Below are positions 1 through 8,573 of a stretch of DNA of 64,000 bases, one piece after another (positions within the stretch are counted from its first letter, which is position 1; each line of letters starts with the position of its first letter). The stretch is taken from positions 2,604,001-2,668,000 of the forward strand of contig NZ_CP159289.1 of NCBI RefSeq assembly GCF_040448675.1. Direction: 5' to 3'. Position numbers and translations under genes: made by a program. The DNA is from Dyadobacter sp. 676. GTDB taxonomy: Bacteria; Bacteroidota; Bacteroidia; Cytophagales; Spirosomataceae. The notes under the pieces are model-generated. The model had not been told where the DNA came from. It was given only the letters and a program-made list of their open reading frames with translations, and made no database searches.

Positions 1-1183
1 CGATATATTGATTGAAAAAATCGGCGGGCAGGTTGTCCAGCAGTAATATTTTGCGGCGGTCGGCGACCTCAAACGCGGTATTCAACGATCCCGCGAATTC
101 ACCGGCCATAAAGCTTTTTACAGTCTGCAATTCCCCGGCACCTACCGGCTCGGTTTGCAGCCGGCGAATCTCCTTTTTGATTTCGTCGATCGTTTGCTGT
201 GTAAACTCCTTCTTCACATCCGTCCCGATCATGAGATATCCCTCGTTACGCAACGTCGCCAAATGTGACGAAATGCCGTAGGTAAGTCCTTTTTCTTCGC
301 GGATATTCTTCATCAGCCTCGATCCGAAATAGCCGCCCAGGATTTCATTCGTGACGAGCATTCTGAAATAGTCGGGATGCTGGCGGTTAAAAAGCACGCG
401 GCCCATCCGGATGGACGATTGAACGCTCTCCTGCCTCTCCACTACCGCCTCCTGTCCCTGATAAACGCCCGAAGGCGCATAGGATACCGCAGTACCGCCT
501 GTGCTAACGGCGCCCTGGCCCAATGTTGCGTTAATGAGCCGGACATCCGCCTCCGAGACCTGTCCCGCGAGCACTACCGTGAATTTGCTATTCTTTATAA
601 AACGCTCGTAATGTGCCTTCACAGCATCGATTCCCAACGCTTCGATTCCCTTCTCGCTCTGACTCTGCCCGTAAGGATGTTCATTCCCAAAAAGGCGTGC
701 CCTGAACTCCGTGGTAGCCAGGTAAGCGGTCTTTTCCTTGTTTACCTTCAAGTTCTGAAGGGTAATATTTTTTAGCTCCTGAAATTCCTTTTCGGGAAAT
801 CTCGGGCTGCCGATCAGCTTTTGGACAACCGGCAATACGTCCGGCAAAAAGCGCGACAGGCAATACACCACGACGCCGACGCGGTCAGGGGTGTGGGTCA
901 TTTCGGTAAATGCGCCCAGGCGGTCGAAAGCCTCGCTGATTTCCTGCGATGTCATCCCGCCGGCCCCTTCCGGCAACATTTTGATCGCGAAATACGATGC
1001 CGCCACCTCTCTCTCGTACCAGCTGCCTGCTTCGAAAATGCATTCCAGGCGTACAACCGGCTGCTCTCCGATATTGATCACATGCACCGCCAGGCCATTA
1101 TCCAGCGTGTAAGTTTGAGGGTCTGGCAGATTTACGGTTTGAATGACTTTGAAATCGGGGGCAATGGTACGGTCCGGCAACAT
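1..1183 (-). CDS. M16 family (insulinase-like) peptidase, inactive-type subunit, partial
   Basis: The minus-strand frame, read from an ATG at 1183, gives a protein starting MLPDRTIAPDFKV and running off the left edge after about 394 residues. The fold follows the M16 pattern: an early strand (YTLDNGLAVHVINIGEQPVVRLE), then FEAGSWYE, and a second half with GGYFGSRLMKNIREEKGLTYG. The zinc motif HxxEH should follow FEAGSWYE, but the sequence there reads ASYFAIKML, with no histidine pair. It is therefore probably the non-catalytic partner of a two-gene M16 pair, as in the mitochondrial-type alpha/beta arrangement. The active partner is not to the right and could lie beyond the left edge. The C-terminus is outside the window. 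Confidence 0.85.
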   Translation of the reverse strand, partial: MLPDRTIAPDFKVIQTVNLPDPQTYTLDNGLAVHVINIGEQPVVRLECIFEAGSWYEREVAASYFAIKMLPEGAGGMTSQEISEAFDRLGAFTEMTHTPDRVGVVVYCLSRFLPDVLPVVQKLIGSPRFPEKEFQELKNITLQNLKVNKEKTAYLATTEFRARLFGNEHPYGQSQSEKGIEALGIDAVKAHYERFIKNSKFTVVLAGQVSEADVRLINATLGQGAVSTGGTAVSYAPSGVYQGQEAVVERQESVQSSIRMGRVLFNRQHPDYFRMLVTNEILGGYFGSRLMKNIREEKGLTYGISSHLATLRNEGYLMIGTDVKKEFTQQTIDEIKKEIRRLQTEPVGAGELQTVKSFMAGEFAGSLNTAFEVADRRKILLLDNLPADFFNQYI

Positions 1184-1198
1184 GGGCAGCAATGAGTA

Positions 1199-1234
1199 TA
1201 AAAAAACGAATGACGTTGCAATAACGCCATTCGT
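1199..1234 (-). terminator. Rho-independent terminator after porV
   Basis: On the minus strand a 12-bp stem (ACGAATGGCGTT with AACGTCATTCGT, one A-C mismatch) and a 5-nt loop are followed by eight T. It lies 29 bases past the porV stop and just before the M16 start at 1183. The T run reads as hydrophobic residues in the M16 frame and mimics a signal peptide, but that stretch has no ATG. Confidence 0.8.
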
Positions 1235-1262
1235 CCTGAAAAAATTAAATTTCTGGCAGTGC

Positions 1263-2420
1263 TTAGTTTTCGCTATCGCTCACGTCTAGCTTCTCTGCTT
1301 TGTTCAATGCGAGCGACAATGTGATACGCAATGTTTGTGCCAGCGGGCTTCCCTGAGTAGTCGGGAACATGTATGCGAAGTCGACGGCATATTGATCCGC
1401 GAAACGAATACCCGCACCGGCGGTAAAAAAGCGACGGTCGCCTTTGTTTTTATTTTCCCCGAAATAACCCGCTCTCAAAGCGAAGATATTGTTATACCAG
1501 TATTCGAGCCCCGTTGCGATAGCCACCTCCTGGATTTCCTCCTTGAACCCGTCCGGAGCATCGGAGAAAGAACCGAACACGCCTTTCAGCAATGGTTTGG
1601 TATTGATATTGGTCTTACCATCGGGAGTCGGCACCATGAGTTTGCTGAAATCGATGATGAAATTGAAACGGTTCCTTCCGTCACCTGTGTAGGACAATCC
1701 GGTACCGATTTTCAGGGTAGTCGGGATAAAGTTTTCGGTTTCCGAGCCCGAACCGTAGTTGATCTTACCGCCGAGGTTGGAAAGTACCGCACCCAGCGAC
1801 CATACCAACTCGCTGCCGGTATCTTCGTTCTTGAATTCCTTTTTATAGTAAGCGCTGATATCGCCCGCAGCCACACGGGCAGGGCTCAAAGAAACGTTGT
1901 TTACCACCGCATTTCCGGCCAGGTTCGAGGAGATGTACTTCAACGTCAACCCCATCGAGAAGTTTCTTCCCAGCTGGCGCGAGTATGTTCCGTTTATTGC
2001 AAATTCGCGGGAGTTGAAGTAACCGACGTTGTCACCCGTCGCATTCCGCAAATCCAGTTCCCCATTATTGAAATAATTGAACGAAAGCGCAACAGCCTGG
2101 CGGTCGCCCAATTTCTTGTAGGCCGTAAGATAGCCGAGCCACATATCGTCGACCAGGTAACGCAGCCAAGGGGTGTAAGATGCTGAAATTCCAAAGTCTT
2201 TCGTGTTGTAAGGAAGCTTCGCCGCATTCCAGTAACTCGCATTTGCATCGGGGCTGAGCGCAACACCGGCTTCTCCTAACCCTGCACTTCTCGCATCAGG
2301 GGCAAATGTCAGAAAGGAAAGTGGCGATGCCGGAATTCTTCTCGTAGAATCCAGCTGGGCGAAAAGCGTACCTGATGTTAAAAAGAATAGTGAGGATAAT
2401 GTAACAAAAAAAAGTTTCAT
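1263..2420 (-). CDS. porV: Type IX secretion system outer membrane protein PorV
   Basis: 385-residue outer-membrane beta-barrel of the PorV/LptO (FadL-like) family. An N-terminal signal peptide ends near TLFAQ. The family-typical mature start follows, with SPLSFLTFAPDARSAGLGE and then SPDANASYWNAAKLPY, and many amphipathic strands run to the C-terminus. PorV is the shuttle protein that binds the C-terminal sorting domain of T9SS cargo after translocation and hands it to the PorU sortase complex. It directly follows porU on the same strand, the usual Bacteroidota order. A TATTTTTG box in the 104-base gap suggests it also has its own promoter, and a strong terminator follows. Confidence 0.93.
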   Translation of the reverse strand: MKLFFVTLSSLFFLTSGTLFAQLDSTRRIPASPLSFLTFAPDARSAGLGEAGVALSPDANASYWNAAKLPYNTKDFGISASYTPWLRYLVDDMWLGYLTAYKKLGDRQAVALSFNYFNNGELDLRNATGDNVGYFNSREFAINGTYSRQLGRNFSMGLTLKYISSNLAGNAVVNNVSLSPARVAAGDISAYYKKEFKNEDTGSELVWSLGAVLSNLGGKINYGSGSETENFIPTTLKIGTGLSYTGDGRNRFNFIIDFSKLMVPTPDGKTNINTKPLLKGVFGSFSDAPDGFKEEIQEVAIATGLEYWYNNIFALRAGYFGENKNKGDRRFFTAGAGIRFADQYAVDFAYMFPTTQGSPLAQTLRITLSLALNKAEKLDVSDSEN

Positions 2421-2471
2421 AGAAATTGGATTTGCGATAGGAAGTGCTTTGTATCAGCTTCTTTAAAGGGT

Positions 2472-2479
2472 CAAAAATA
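2472..2479 (-). promoter_or_regulatory. Possible porV promoter (-7 box TATTTTTG)
   Basis: On the minus strand TATTTTTG matches the Bacteroidota -7 consensus TAnnTTTG, 51 bases before the porV ATG. No clear TTG sits at the -33 position, so this is tentative. Confidence 0.4.
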
Positions 2480-2524
2480 CAATGAAAGATAGTTTTTACT
2501 AAAAATTTGATAAGTTTTATTATC

Positions 2525-5500
2525 CTAAGGATTTCGGACAAGTCTCCCGGCTTTCCGATCCGAAGAATTGTCTTTTAACGATCTGATCCGTAACTGGTAA
2601 ACGAGCGGTTCACCAAACGGTATCTTCCGCAGCAGCGGCGTCATGTCCCACATTTCCCTGATAACCGGCTCGCTATTATAATAGAGCTTTTTGTAAGTAC
2701 CCAAAGGTTGCCCATTGACAAGCAATATATTAAAAATTAATTCTACGTCATCATTTACCCGATTGTGACCAAGTTCCAGCGTAAGGTCTTTCTGAAATGG
2801 ATTGGGATAAATATTAAAGGTGTTGAGTCGTATTCCCTTGGCCGGGCCCACTAGAAACCCGAACGCTATTTCGGAGAAGTTAGTATATGTATCCCATACT
2901 TTTACGCGGACAATATATTTACCGGCCGGAAGGTTATTCAAAGGATAATTGATCGTACCCGCCTGATAATTATCCAGATCCGCTACATAATAGTCGTTCA
3001 GGACGACGGTAAGCGTATCGTTCAAAGTCATCGTAATGTCGTGGCCGATTCCCGCTTTCGAAATACTGATCCCGCTCTCATCGCTTATGCGCAACACCAG
3101 CAACGACGATGGCTCAACGGTGTCCCCGTCGCGGAAGGCAGGGGTATTCAGATAACCGGCAAGCTTTGGCGGAACGGAATCCGTTTGCTGGACCGCGCTT
3201 CCGCCCACGGTCACCGCCAGCTGCCCCGAGGCGTCTTGGGTACTGTCGGCGTTCACGGCGTAAACGCTCACCCTGCCTGTGCCTGTGCGATAATCGATGT
3301 CCTTCGGCATCTGCAGCGTACATTGCAAACGCCCGTTTTTCACCGACACATTACCATCGAAAAGCTTGCTTCTAAACTCTGTATATGTTTCAGCATCCCC
3401 TCCATTACCCAACGTACGGAATTCAATCGGCTTGTCGTAAATCACCAGCCGTGCCGTGCCGTTGAAACCCGCGTCAACTTTTTCGGTGCCCCGGTCAAAA
3501 ATCTCGGCACTGAGCGTCAGCTTTTGCAATGCACGTAAAGTATCCGGCTTCGCTGTCCATCGGATACCTTTTCTGCCGGGCGCCAGCGTCATCGACGGAT
3601 CCGCCAGCAGGGTAAAATTGCGGTTCAGGCTTCCGGCGAGCGCATTGTTTTTCGTGTAAACGAAAAAGTCGCCCACGCGCTGTTCGGGCCTGGCACTCAG
3701 TAACGCTTCATAAAATGCTTTGTTCAAGGCAAAGTTGGTGCTCGAATAAACGGGCCGGGTGGTACTGATCGCCCCTATCGCCGCTCCTTTCGGGCTCAGC
3801 ACCATCAACTCGGCCCCCGACACGACGGCCGGGTCGTCGTAACGACCGAAATCGCAGGTTGCGGTGAGCAACAAAGGCAGATTATCCATTCCGCGGCTCG
3901 AAAGCATGTCCGACAGCGTCAGTACCTGCTCTTCGGCCCAGCCGCTGACGCCCCCGTGCCCGGTATAATTCAATATCAATGTACCGTTATCGATCGCATT
4001 CCGAATGGCGTTGTTAATGGCGGGCGCTTTCTGCCCCGCATCGGTCGTGGTCTGCGGTACTTCGTCGATAAACGATCTGGCCGAAAGCATCCGGCCCCGA
4101 ATCAGGTTGGCAAGCTGGTCGGCGTGGCGCTGGTGAATATTCCCGTCCCCGTCGTCGGCCACGAACCGGACCGTGTTTTTCCATATCCCGAAGGATTTTT
4201 CGTAACGCATCAGCTTGTCGACCACGATTTTCGCTTCCTCGGCGGATTTTACGGGTAACCTTCCGATACCTATATCGACCGTGTGATCGCCGGCCGTATT
4301 CTCGTTCCATTCACCCTCGGCGGCATCCATAAAACCGAAATAGTCGTCGGAGGAATAGGTATAAACGGGGTTCAGCGACTCGCGGCTCTCGTATACCGGC
4401 ACCCAGGCCGCCCGTTGTGCTTCCGACTGGTGATTGAGCAAATTCCGGTAGTCGTATGTCGCATCACCGAACAGTAAAAGGTATTTCAACTTGCCGGGTT
4501 CCTTCCGATAAAGCTGTCTGGTGAAATCCCGTATTGCGGTAATATCGGGCCTTCCTGAGGCATATTCGTTGTAAATCTGGTGGGTCGTAACAACAAGCAC
4601 GTCGAGACCGTCATGTGTATTCCTGAAACCCGCCAGGCGGTTGGCCTCATCCGCCCAGGCGGGAGGTGTTACGATAAGCAAATCGGGCGCGGGAGCGGCG
4701 GCGATGTTCTGATTGGCGATACTTTGCCAGGCGGCGGGCGGCAATGCGTCCTCCCATTTAAAGCTAATGTACTTCTGAATATTTTTCGCGCCGCCGGAAA
4801 TCCAGGAGAATGCTCCGGCAGCGTCCTTTTGTGAAATAACCAGCGGAATGAGCGGATTGGTGATATTCCAAAGGTTGAAACCTTCGGATGAACCCGCAAA
4901 TTGATAATGCACGGTGTCGTCAGGCTGCGGCAAAAAGCGAAAGACCTGCTGGCCCTTATAATGCCTCAGCTCCCGCTTTACCTGCAAGCCGATGTAATCA
5001 AGGTAGGCTTCGGCCGAGCTTTGACCGTTGTTGTGGTAAGTTACCCGAATCGAAAAGTTGCCGGAGGCCGGCGCGTTTTTCAATATATAAGTATTCGCGG
5101 TCCGCAATGCCTTCACATCGTAAGTACCCGGGCTCACTGTTCCGATCGGCTCCTCGCCCGCCGTATTTCCGTTGACCTGCCATACAAAGCGCGTCGCTAC
5201 CTGCGCGGCACCTATGGCCGACGTCCTCAGCTTAAAATCCGACGCCGGCACGACACCGGGCATATCAACATCTATGCCGAAACCCGACGAACCACCCAGA
5301 TATTCGCCCCACCATTCACGGCCTGATTTAAGGGTATTGGAAGATTCCGATTCGTGAAACCAGTAGTCGTCGAACTGGCTCACTGTTTTGGCGGCCGTGA
5401 CGGCCAGTCCGGCACCGGGCTTTATTCTCAGCCCGTTACTTTCGGTAAAAGTGAGGAAATAGAAACTTGAATCGGAGTAGTAATTGATCTGGTGCCGGAG

Positions 5501-5869
5501 TTCCGATTTCGCGGCATCGTATTGAATCAGGTGCGGGCCTTCCGCGTAGAAGTATACGGCGTCGCCTTTATCAAACTTCCCGTCGTCTTCGCCACTAACC
5601 CAGATCGCGTTTTCCTGCAACGCATTCACATATCCCGACCTATTGGATTGCGGCAGCATTGCGCCGCCATTACCATAGATGCGGATGCCCGACGGGCGCA
5701 CGGAAGCGATATCGATACCCATTTCGGAAAGCAAATCCGCATCGACACGGTAAATCCCCGATTCCGTCACCGCCAGCTTAAACCACCGGCCTTCCGACAA
5801 CACCGATTTTTGTGCATAGGAAAAAAAGGAAACCAGCAATGCCAGAAAGCCTGGTATTGTACGGGCCAT
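2525..5869 (-). CDS. porU: Type IX secretion system sortase PorU
   Basis: Gingipain-type (C25) cysteine protease family protein that removes the C-terminal signal of T9SS cargo and attaches the cargo at the cell surface. I start it at the ATG at 5869 (MARTIPGFLALLVSF), which gives a clean signal peptide ending at SYAQ and avoids overlap with the upstream gene that stops at 5883. A longer frame to 5956 has no signal peptide at its start. Length from 5869 is 1114 residues. The catalytic pair is visible: His about residue 638 in TGHGGVSGW and Cys about residue 672 in TATCDFGRYD. The end carries a sorting-domain-like module (FNIYPNPFQKDLTLEL). It sits directly upstream of porV. Confidence 0.93.
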   Translation of the reverse strand: MARTIPGFLALLVSFFSYAQKSVLSEGRWFKLAVTESGIYRVDADLLSEMGIDIASVRPSGIRIYGNGGAMLPQSNRSGYVNALQENAIWVSGEDDGKFDKGDAVYFYAEGPHLIQYDAAKSELRHQINYYSDSSFYFLTFTESNGLRIKPGAGLAVTAAKTVSQFDDYWFHESESSNTLKSGREWWGEYLGGSSGFGIDVDMPGVVPASDFKLRTSAIGAAQVATRFVWQVNGNTAGEEPIGTVSPGTYDVKALRTANTYILKNAPASGNFSIRVTYHNNGQSSAEAYLDYIGLQVKRELRHYKGQQVFRFLPQPDDTVHYQFAGSSEGFNLWNITNPLIPLVISQKDAAGAFSWISGGAKNIQKYISFKWEDALPPAAWQSIANQNIAAAPAPDLLIVTPPAWADEANRLAGFRNTHDGLDVLVVTTHQIYNEYASGRPDITAIRDFTRQLYRKEPGKLKYLLLFGDATYDYRNLLNHQSEAQRAAWVPVYESRESLNPVYTYSSDDYFGFMDAAEGEWNENTAGDHTVDIGIGRLPVKSAEEAKIVVDKLMRYEKSFGIWKNTVRFVADDGDGNIHQRHADQLANLIRGRMLSARSFIDEVPQTTTDAGQKAPAINNAIRNAIDNGTLILNYTGHGGVSGWAEEQVLTLSDMLSSRGMDNLPLLLTATCDFGRYDDPAVVSGAELMVLSPKGAAIGAISTTRPVYSSTNFALNKAFYEALLSARPEQRVGDFFVYTKNNALAGSLNRNFTLLADPSMTLAPGRKGIRWTAKPDTLRALQKLTLSAEIFDRGTEKVDAGFNGTARLVIYDKPIEFRTLGNGGDAETYTEFRSKLFDGNVSVKNGRLQCTLQMPKDIDYRTGTGRVSVYAVNADSTQDASGQLAVTVGGSAVQQTDSVPPKLAGYLNTPAFRDGDTVEPSSLLVLRISDESGISISKAGIGHDITMTLNDTLTVVLNDYYVADLDNYQAGTINYPLNNLPAGKYIVRVKVWDTYTNFSEIAFGFLVGPAKGIRLNTFNIYPNPFQKDLTLELGHNRVNDDVELIFNILLVNGQPLGTYKKLYYNSEPVIREMWDMTPLLRKIPFGEPLVYQLRIRSLKDNSSDRKAGRLVRNP

Positions 5870-5882
5870 TAGTTTCGGGGCA

Positions 5883-6494
5883 TCAGCATGCTTCAACCAA
5901 TGCATGAGCGGGGATCGTGTAAAGACGCTGAGAGGCGTTGTCCGTACAAAGCACACGCGTGCGCCTGAGTGTGCCGCGTGTAAAAGTCCTGTTCTGGAAA
6001 ACGAAATTTGTACCCTCGTCCAGTTGGAACAGGCATACTTTGCCGGTATTCAATTCCTGCTCATCGTATTTTCTGAGCGCGTTAAAAAGTTTCTGGTCAC
6101 CGCCGGTAGACGCGGCGGGATTTTGAGCATAACGAAGCAAATGCACCAGAATGTCTCCCGGGAAAATACTTTCGTGCATCACCGGCACCAGCAGTTCGCG
6201 AAACTCGTGTTTCCATTCGGCACCATGCGGGGCCACCCGCCTGCGGCGGCCTTTATATTTATAATGAACAACGCAATGCGCCACCTCGTGCAGGTAAGTA
6301 ATCAGAAAGCTGTAAGGATTCAGATTGGCATTGACCGTAATCCGGGGAACCATGCCCGGTTTTACCGTAAAATCGCCCAGGCGCGTTCGCCGCGGGCGCG
6401 AGAGGGAAAAATCAAACCGGTGGGATCGATACAACTCCTGGCAATACCCGCTCGCCCCATCCGGCACATACGACGCCAAAGACACGTTTTTCAT
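5883..6494 (-). CDS. SprT-like zinc metalloprotein
   Basis: 203-residue protein with a SprT/SprT-like zinc motif HEVAH at about residues 69-73 and a downstream APHGAEWKHEF that could supply the third metal ligand. The C-terminal part has paired strands (VCLFQLDEGTNFVFQNRTF, then TRVLCTD) in the place of the usual zinc ribbon, though the four cysteines are not all present. I start it at 6494 because a terminator and its T tract occupy the stretch immediately upstream; a frame to 6650 would read through that hairpin and the neighbouring lipoprotein gene. The stop lies 13 bases before the porU start, so the two are probably co-transcribed. The substrate is unknown. Confidence 0.85.
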   Translation of the reverse strand: MKNVSLASYVPDGASGYCQELYRSHRFDFSLSRPRRTRLGDFTVKPGMVPRITVNANLNPYSFLITYLHEVAHCVVHYKYKGRRRRVAPHGAEWKHEFRELLVPVMHESIFPGDILVHLLRYAQNPAASTGGDQKLFNALRKYDEQELNTGKVCLFQLDEGTNFVFQNRTFTRGTLRRTRVLCTDNASQRLYTIPAHALVEAC

Positions 6495-6500
6495 ACCCGA

Positions 6501-6537
6501 ATAAAAAAAGAAAAGCCCTACTTTCATAGGGCTTTTC
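6501..6537 (-). terminator. Rho-independent terminator after the small lipoprotein gene
   Basis: Perfect 11-bp stem GAAAAGCCCTA / TAGGGCTTTTC with a 6-nt loop, followed on the minus strand by seven T. It separates the small lipoprotein gene from the SprT-like gene and fixes the latter's start downstream. Confidence 0.9.
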
Positions 6538-6561
6538 AAGATTTTCGACTTGTACGTCTGA

Positions 6562-6753
6562 TTACTTCTTAGTAGTATCAGCAGCAGCAGTATCAGTTGC
6601 AGCAGCAGCAGCTGTGTCAACGGCAGTTGTATCAACCGCAGGAGTTTCAACAGTTACAGCAGTAGTATCAGCTGATTCGTCAGCAGGTTTGCTAGTACAA
6701 GCAGCGAATGCTACCATCCCGGCAACAAACGCAAATGCAAAGAATTTTTTCAT
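6562..6753 (-). CDS. Small Ala/Thr-rich lipoprotein
   Basis: 63-residue protein with a lipoprotein signal peptide (MKKFFAFAFVAGMVAFAAC, Cys at 19). The mature part is almost entirely Ala, Thr, Asp, Val and Pro, with DTTAV/DTAAA-type repeats and no predicted fold. Such low-complexity short lipoproteins are common in Cytophagales and have no assigned role. It has its own promoter-like box and its own terminator, so it is a monocistronic unit that is probably well expressed. Confidence 0.8.
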   Translation of the reverse strand: MKKFFAFAFVAGMVAFAACTSKPADESADTTAVTVETPAVDTTAVDTAAAAATDTAAADTTKK

Positions 6754-6779
6754 TTCTTGGGTGTAATTAAGGTTCGATA

Positions 6780-6787
6780 CAAAGGTA
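6780..6787 (-). promoter_or_regulatory. Promoter box TACCTTTG for the small lipoprotein
   Basis: Minus-strand TACCTTTG is an exact match to TAnnTTTG and lies 26 bases upstream of the ATG in an AT-rich gap. The upstream TTG element is not clear. Confidence 0.5.
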
Positions 6788-6902
6788 ATAGGATCGATTT
6801 GAATATTCCTAAATTTTAAGTTTGTATTTTTCCAAGAACTTAAAATTTCCTTAGAAAATTCTTAATTCACTTTAATTTATCCTATTATTTCCCCTATTCT
6901 CC

Positions 6903-7676
6903 CTAAACGCTCAACAATTTCTCGTTGTGAGCCCGTACACACGCGGCTATTTCGGGAAGCAGTTCCTGGTTGGCCTCGATACCATTACCTACCACGATCA
7001 CATCCGCGCCCGCATGCAGCGCGGCATCGGCTTTTTCGTAGGAATCGATGCCTCCGCCTACGATGATCGGCGTGTCGACCGCCGCGCGTACGGCCGCGAT
7101 GGTTTCGCCGGGAACCGGGAACTGCGCACCGCTACCCGCATCGAGGAAAATATTTTTGAGGCCCAGGTATTCACCGGCAAGGGCCGTACATGCCACAATG
7201 CCCGGCTTGTCGCGAGGGAGCGGCGTTGTATTGCTGATGTAGGAGACGGTCGTGAGCTTACCACTTTCGATGAGCATGTAGCCCGTCGGCAACACTTCGA
7301 GGCCGCTTCTTTTCAATAATGGCGCAGCAATCACATGCTGGCCGATCAACAGTTCGGGGTTACGGCCTGAAATGAGCGACAGCAATAAAATAGCGTCGGC
7401 GGTAGGCTCTATATGCAGGCTGCTTCCGGGAAAAAGGATCGCGGGAACGTCGGTATACTCATGAATAGCGGCGATCAGCTTGTCGATGGCATAGTTGGTA
7501 ATGAGGCTTCCGCCTACGAAAAAGAAATCAACGCCATGCCCGGCCGCGTATTCGAGGAATGTCGGGAATGTAGAAAGGTTAATTTTATCCGGGTCAAGGA
7601 GAACAGCAAACGATTTCCTTTTTTCTGCTTTGCGTTCGGAAAGGAGGTCTGCGATTTGATGTTTCGCTGCTTTCAT
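6903..7676 (-). CDS. Geranylgeranylglyceryl phosphate synthase family protein (GGGPS/PcrB)
   Basis: 257-residue TIM-barrel prenyltransferase that joins a polyprenyl diphosphate to sn-glycerol-1-phosphate, forming the ether bond best known from archaeal lipids. Visible motifs are FAVLLDPDK near the N-terminus, DFFFVGGSL, ILFPGSS, LPTGYMLIESG and the phosphate-binding IIVGGGIDSYEKA and VIVVGNGIE near the end. Bacteroidota are known to carry GGGPS of the larger group II, but the physiological product there is poorly defined. The ATG overlaps the stop of the upstream membrane-protein gene by 4 bases, so the two are translationally coupled. Confidence 0.9.
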   Translation of the reverse strand: MKAAKHQIADLLSERKAEKRKSFAVLLDPDKINLSTFPTFLEYAAGHGVDFFFVGGSLITNYAIDKLIAAIHEYTDVPAILFPGSSLHIEPTADAILLLSLISGRNPELLIGQHVIAAPLLKRSGLEVLPTGYMLIESGKLTTVSYISNTTPLPRDKPGIVACTALAGEYLGLKNIFLDAGSGAQFPVPGETIAAVRAAVDTPIIVGGGIDSYEKADAALHAGADVIVVGNGIEANQELLPEIAACVRAHNEKLLSV

Positions 7677-8077
7677 TCGGTTTTACGTTCGTCTTCAATA
7701 AAATGTTTCAGCTTCTGGCGCGCCCATCCCACAGCCAATGTCCAGGCTAAACTTTGAACGGCTTGTCCGACCGCAGACTGGGTTTTGATTTTGGAGACTT
7801 CCTTTTCCACGGGCTTCACCGGCTCCACCAAAATTTCCTTTTTCTTTTTCCCTTTCGGCAGCAATGCATTCATGACCAGGAAAGTGGTCACAACGACCCC
7901 GCCGATGACCAGCGCCTGCTTGCTATATTCCGTGGCGTCTTTTTTAAGCCCGCTCCATTGTGTTTCCAGTTTTTCGCGGTACAGATCGGCGTCCTGCAAC
8001 AAACCTTCTTTGTCCTTGTCCGTATCCGATGAAAACGGCCTGGTGATTTTTACGGAAGAATCTATTGAAGAACTCAT
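7673..8077 (-). CDS. Hypothetical single-pass membrane protein
   Basis: 134 residues. A charged N-terminal region with heptad-like character (LLQDADLYREKLETQW) is followed by one membrane segment around residues 54-71 (QALVIGGVVVTTFLVMNALL), a Lys-rich stretch, and an amphipathic tail. No family recognised. The tail SAVGQAVQSLAWTLAVGWAR could be a second membrane-associated helix. It lies between a holin-X-like protein and GGGP synthase and overlaps the latter by ATGA, so it may belong to an envelope or lipid function. Confidence 0.7.
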   Translation of the reverse strand: MSSSIDSSVKITRPFSSDTDKDKEGLLQDADLYREKLETQWSGLKKDATEYSKQALVIGGVVVTTFLVMNALLPKGKKKKEILVEPVKPVEKEVSKIKTQSAVGQAVQSLAWTLAVGWARQKLKHFIEDERKTE

Positions 8078-8174
8078 TTCATATCTGTTTAAATAGTGCC
8101 TGAGATTTTTTCAAAAGGAATCCAAAAATAGCAATTCAGAGAAACTTATTGCCAAATAAGCAGCCAAAAAGCAT

Positions 8175-8513
8175 TTATTCCTCTTTCGTGCTGACAAAAC
8201 GAACGATTATTTTCCGGATCAGTTTAATCCATGTTTCCCGCCAGATAATGGTAACTGTCAGTTTGATAATGAAAACACCGAGCAATATCACGAAGCCCAG
8301 GTAATCGCTGTGCAGCCATTTGTTCAGGAATGTCCCCAGCAAAATGACCAGCAAAATCAGGATCGTAAGACCGATACAAAGCAGAATCGCGGCGTAAATT
8401 CCCATTACGACGGCCCGCTCTATCTTGTCGCGGGTCTCGATCTTGAACAGGTCGATCCGCGTTTCGAAATATTTAAAAAGGGTATCCTTGATTTCTTCGA
8501 GTTGACTCAGCAT
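8175..8513 (-). CDS. Phage holin family (holin-X-like) membrane protein
   Basis: 112 residues: an amphipathic N-terminal helix (MLSQLEEIKDTLFKYFETRIDLFKI), two hydrophobic membrane segments (about 33-60 and 70-90), and a basic C-terminal tail. This matches the small chromosomal proteins annotated as putative holin superfamily III/holin-X in Bacteroidota. Despite the name there is no phage context, and the role is unknown, probably envelope-related. Confidence 0.75.
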   Translation of the reverse strand: MLSQLEEIKDTLFKYFETRIDLFKIETRDKIERAVVMGIYAAILLCIGLTILILLVILLGTFLNKWLHSDYLGFVILLGVFIIKLTVTIIWRETWIKLIRKIIVRFVSTKEE

Positions 8514-8573
8514 AGCGGTAAATTTTCAAATCATGTGAAAACATTTTGTGCCTGACAACAGACTTTCTTCACA

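Noticed and set aside
1184-1262. Upstream extension of the M16 gene giving a signal-peptide-like N-terminus
   Set aside because: The hydrophobic residues come from the terminator T run and there is no ATG in frame.
5869-5956. 29-residue N-terminal extension of PorU
   Set aside because: It overlaps the upstream gene and hides the clean signal peptide starting at 5869.
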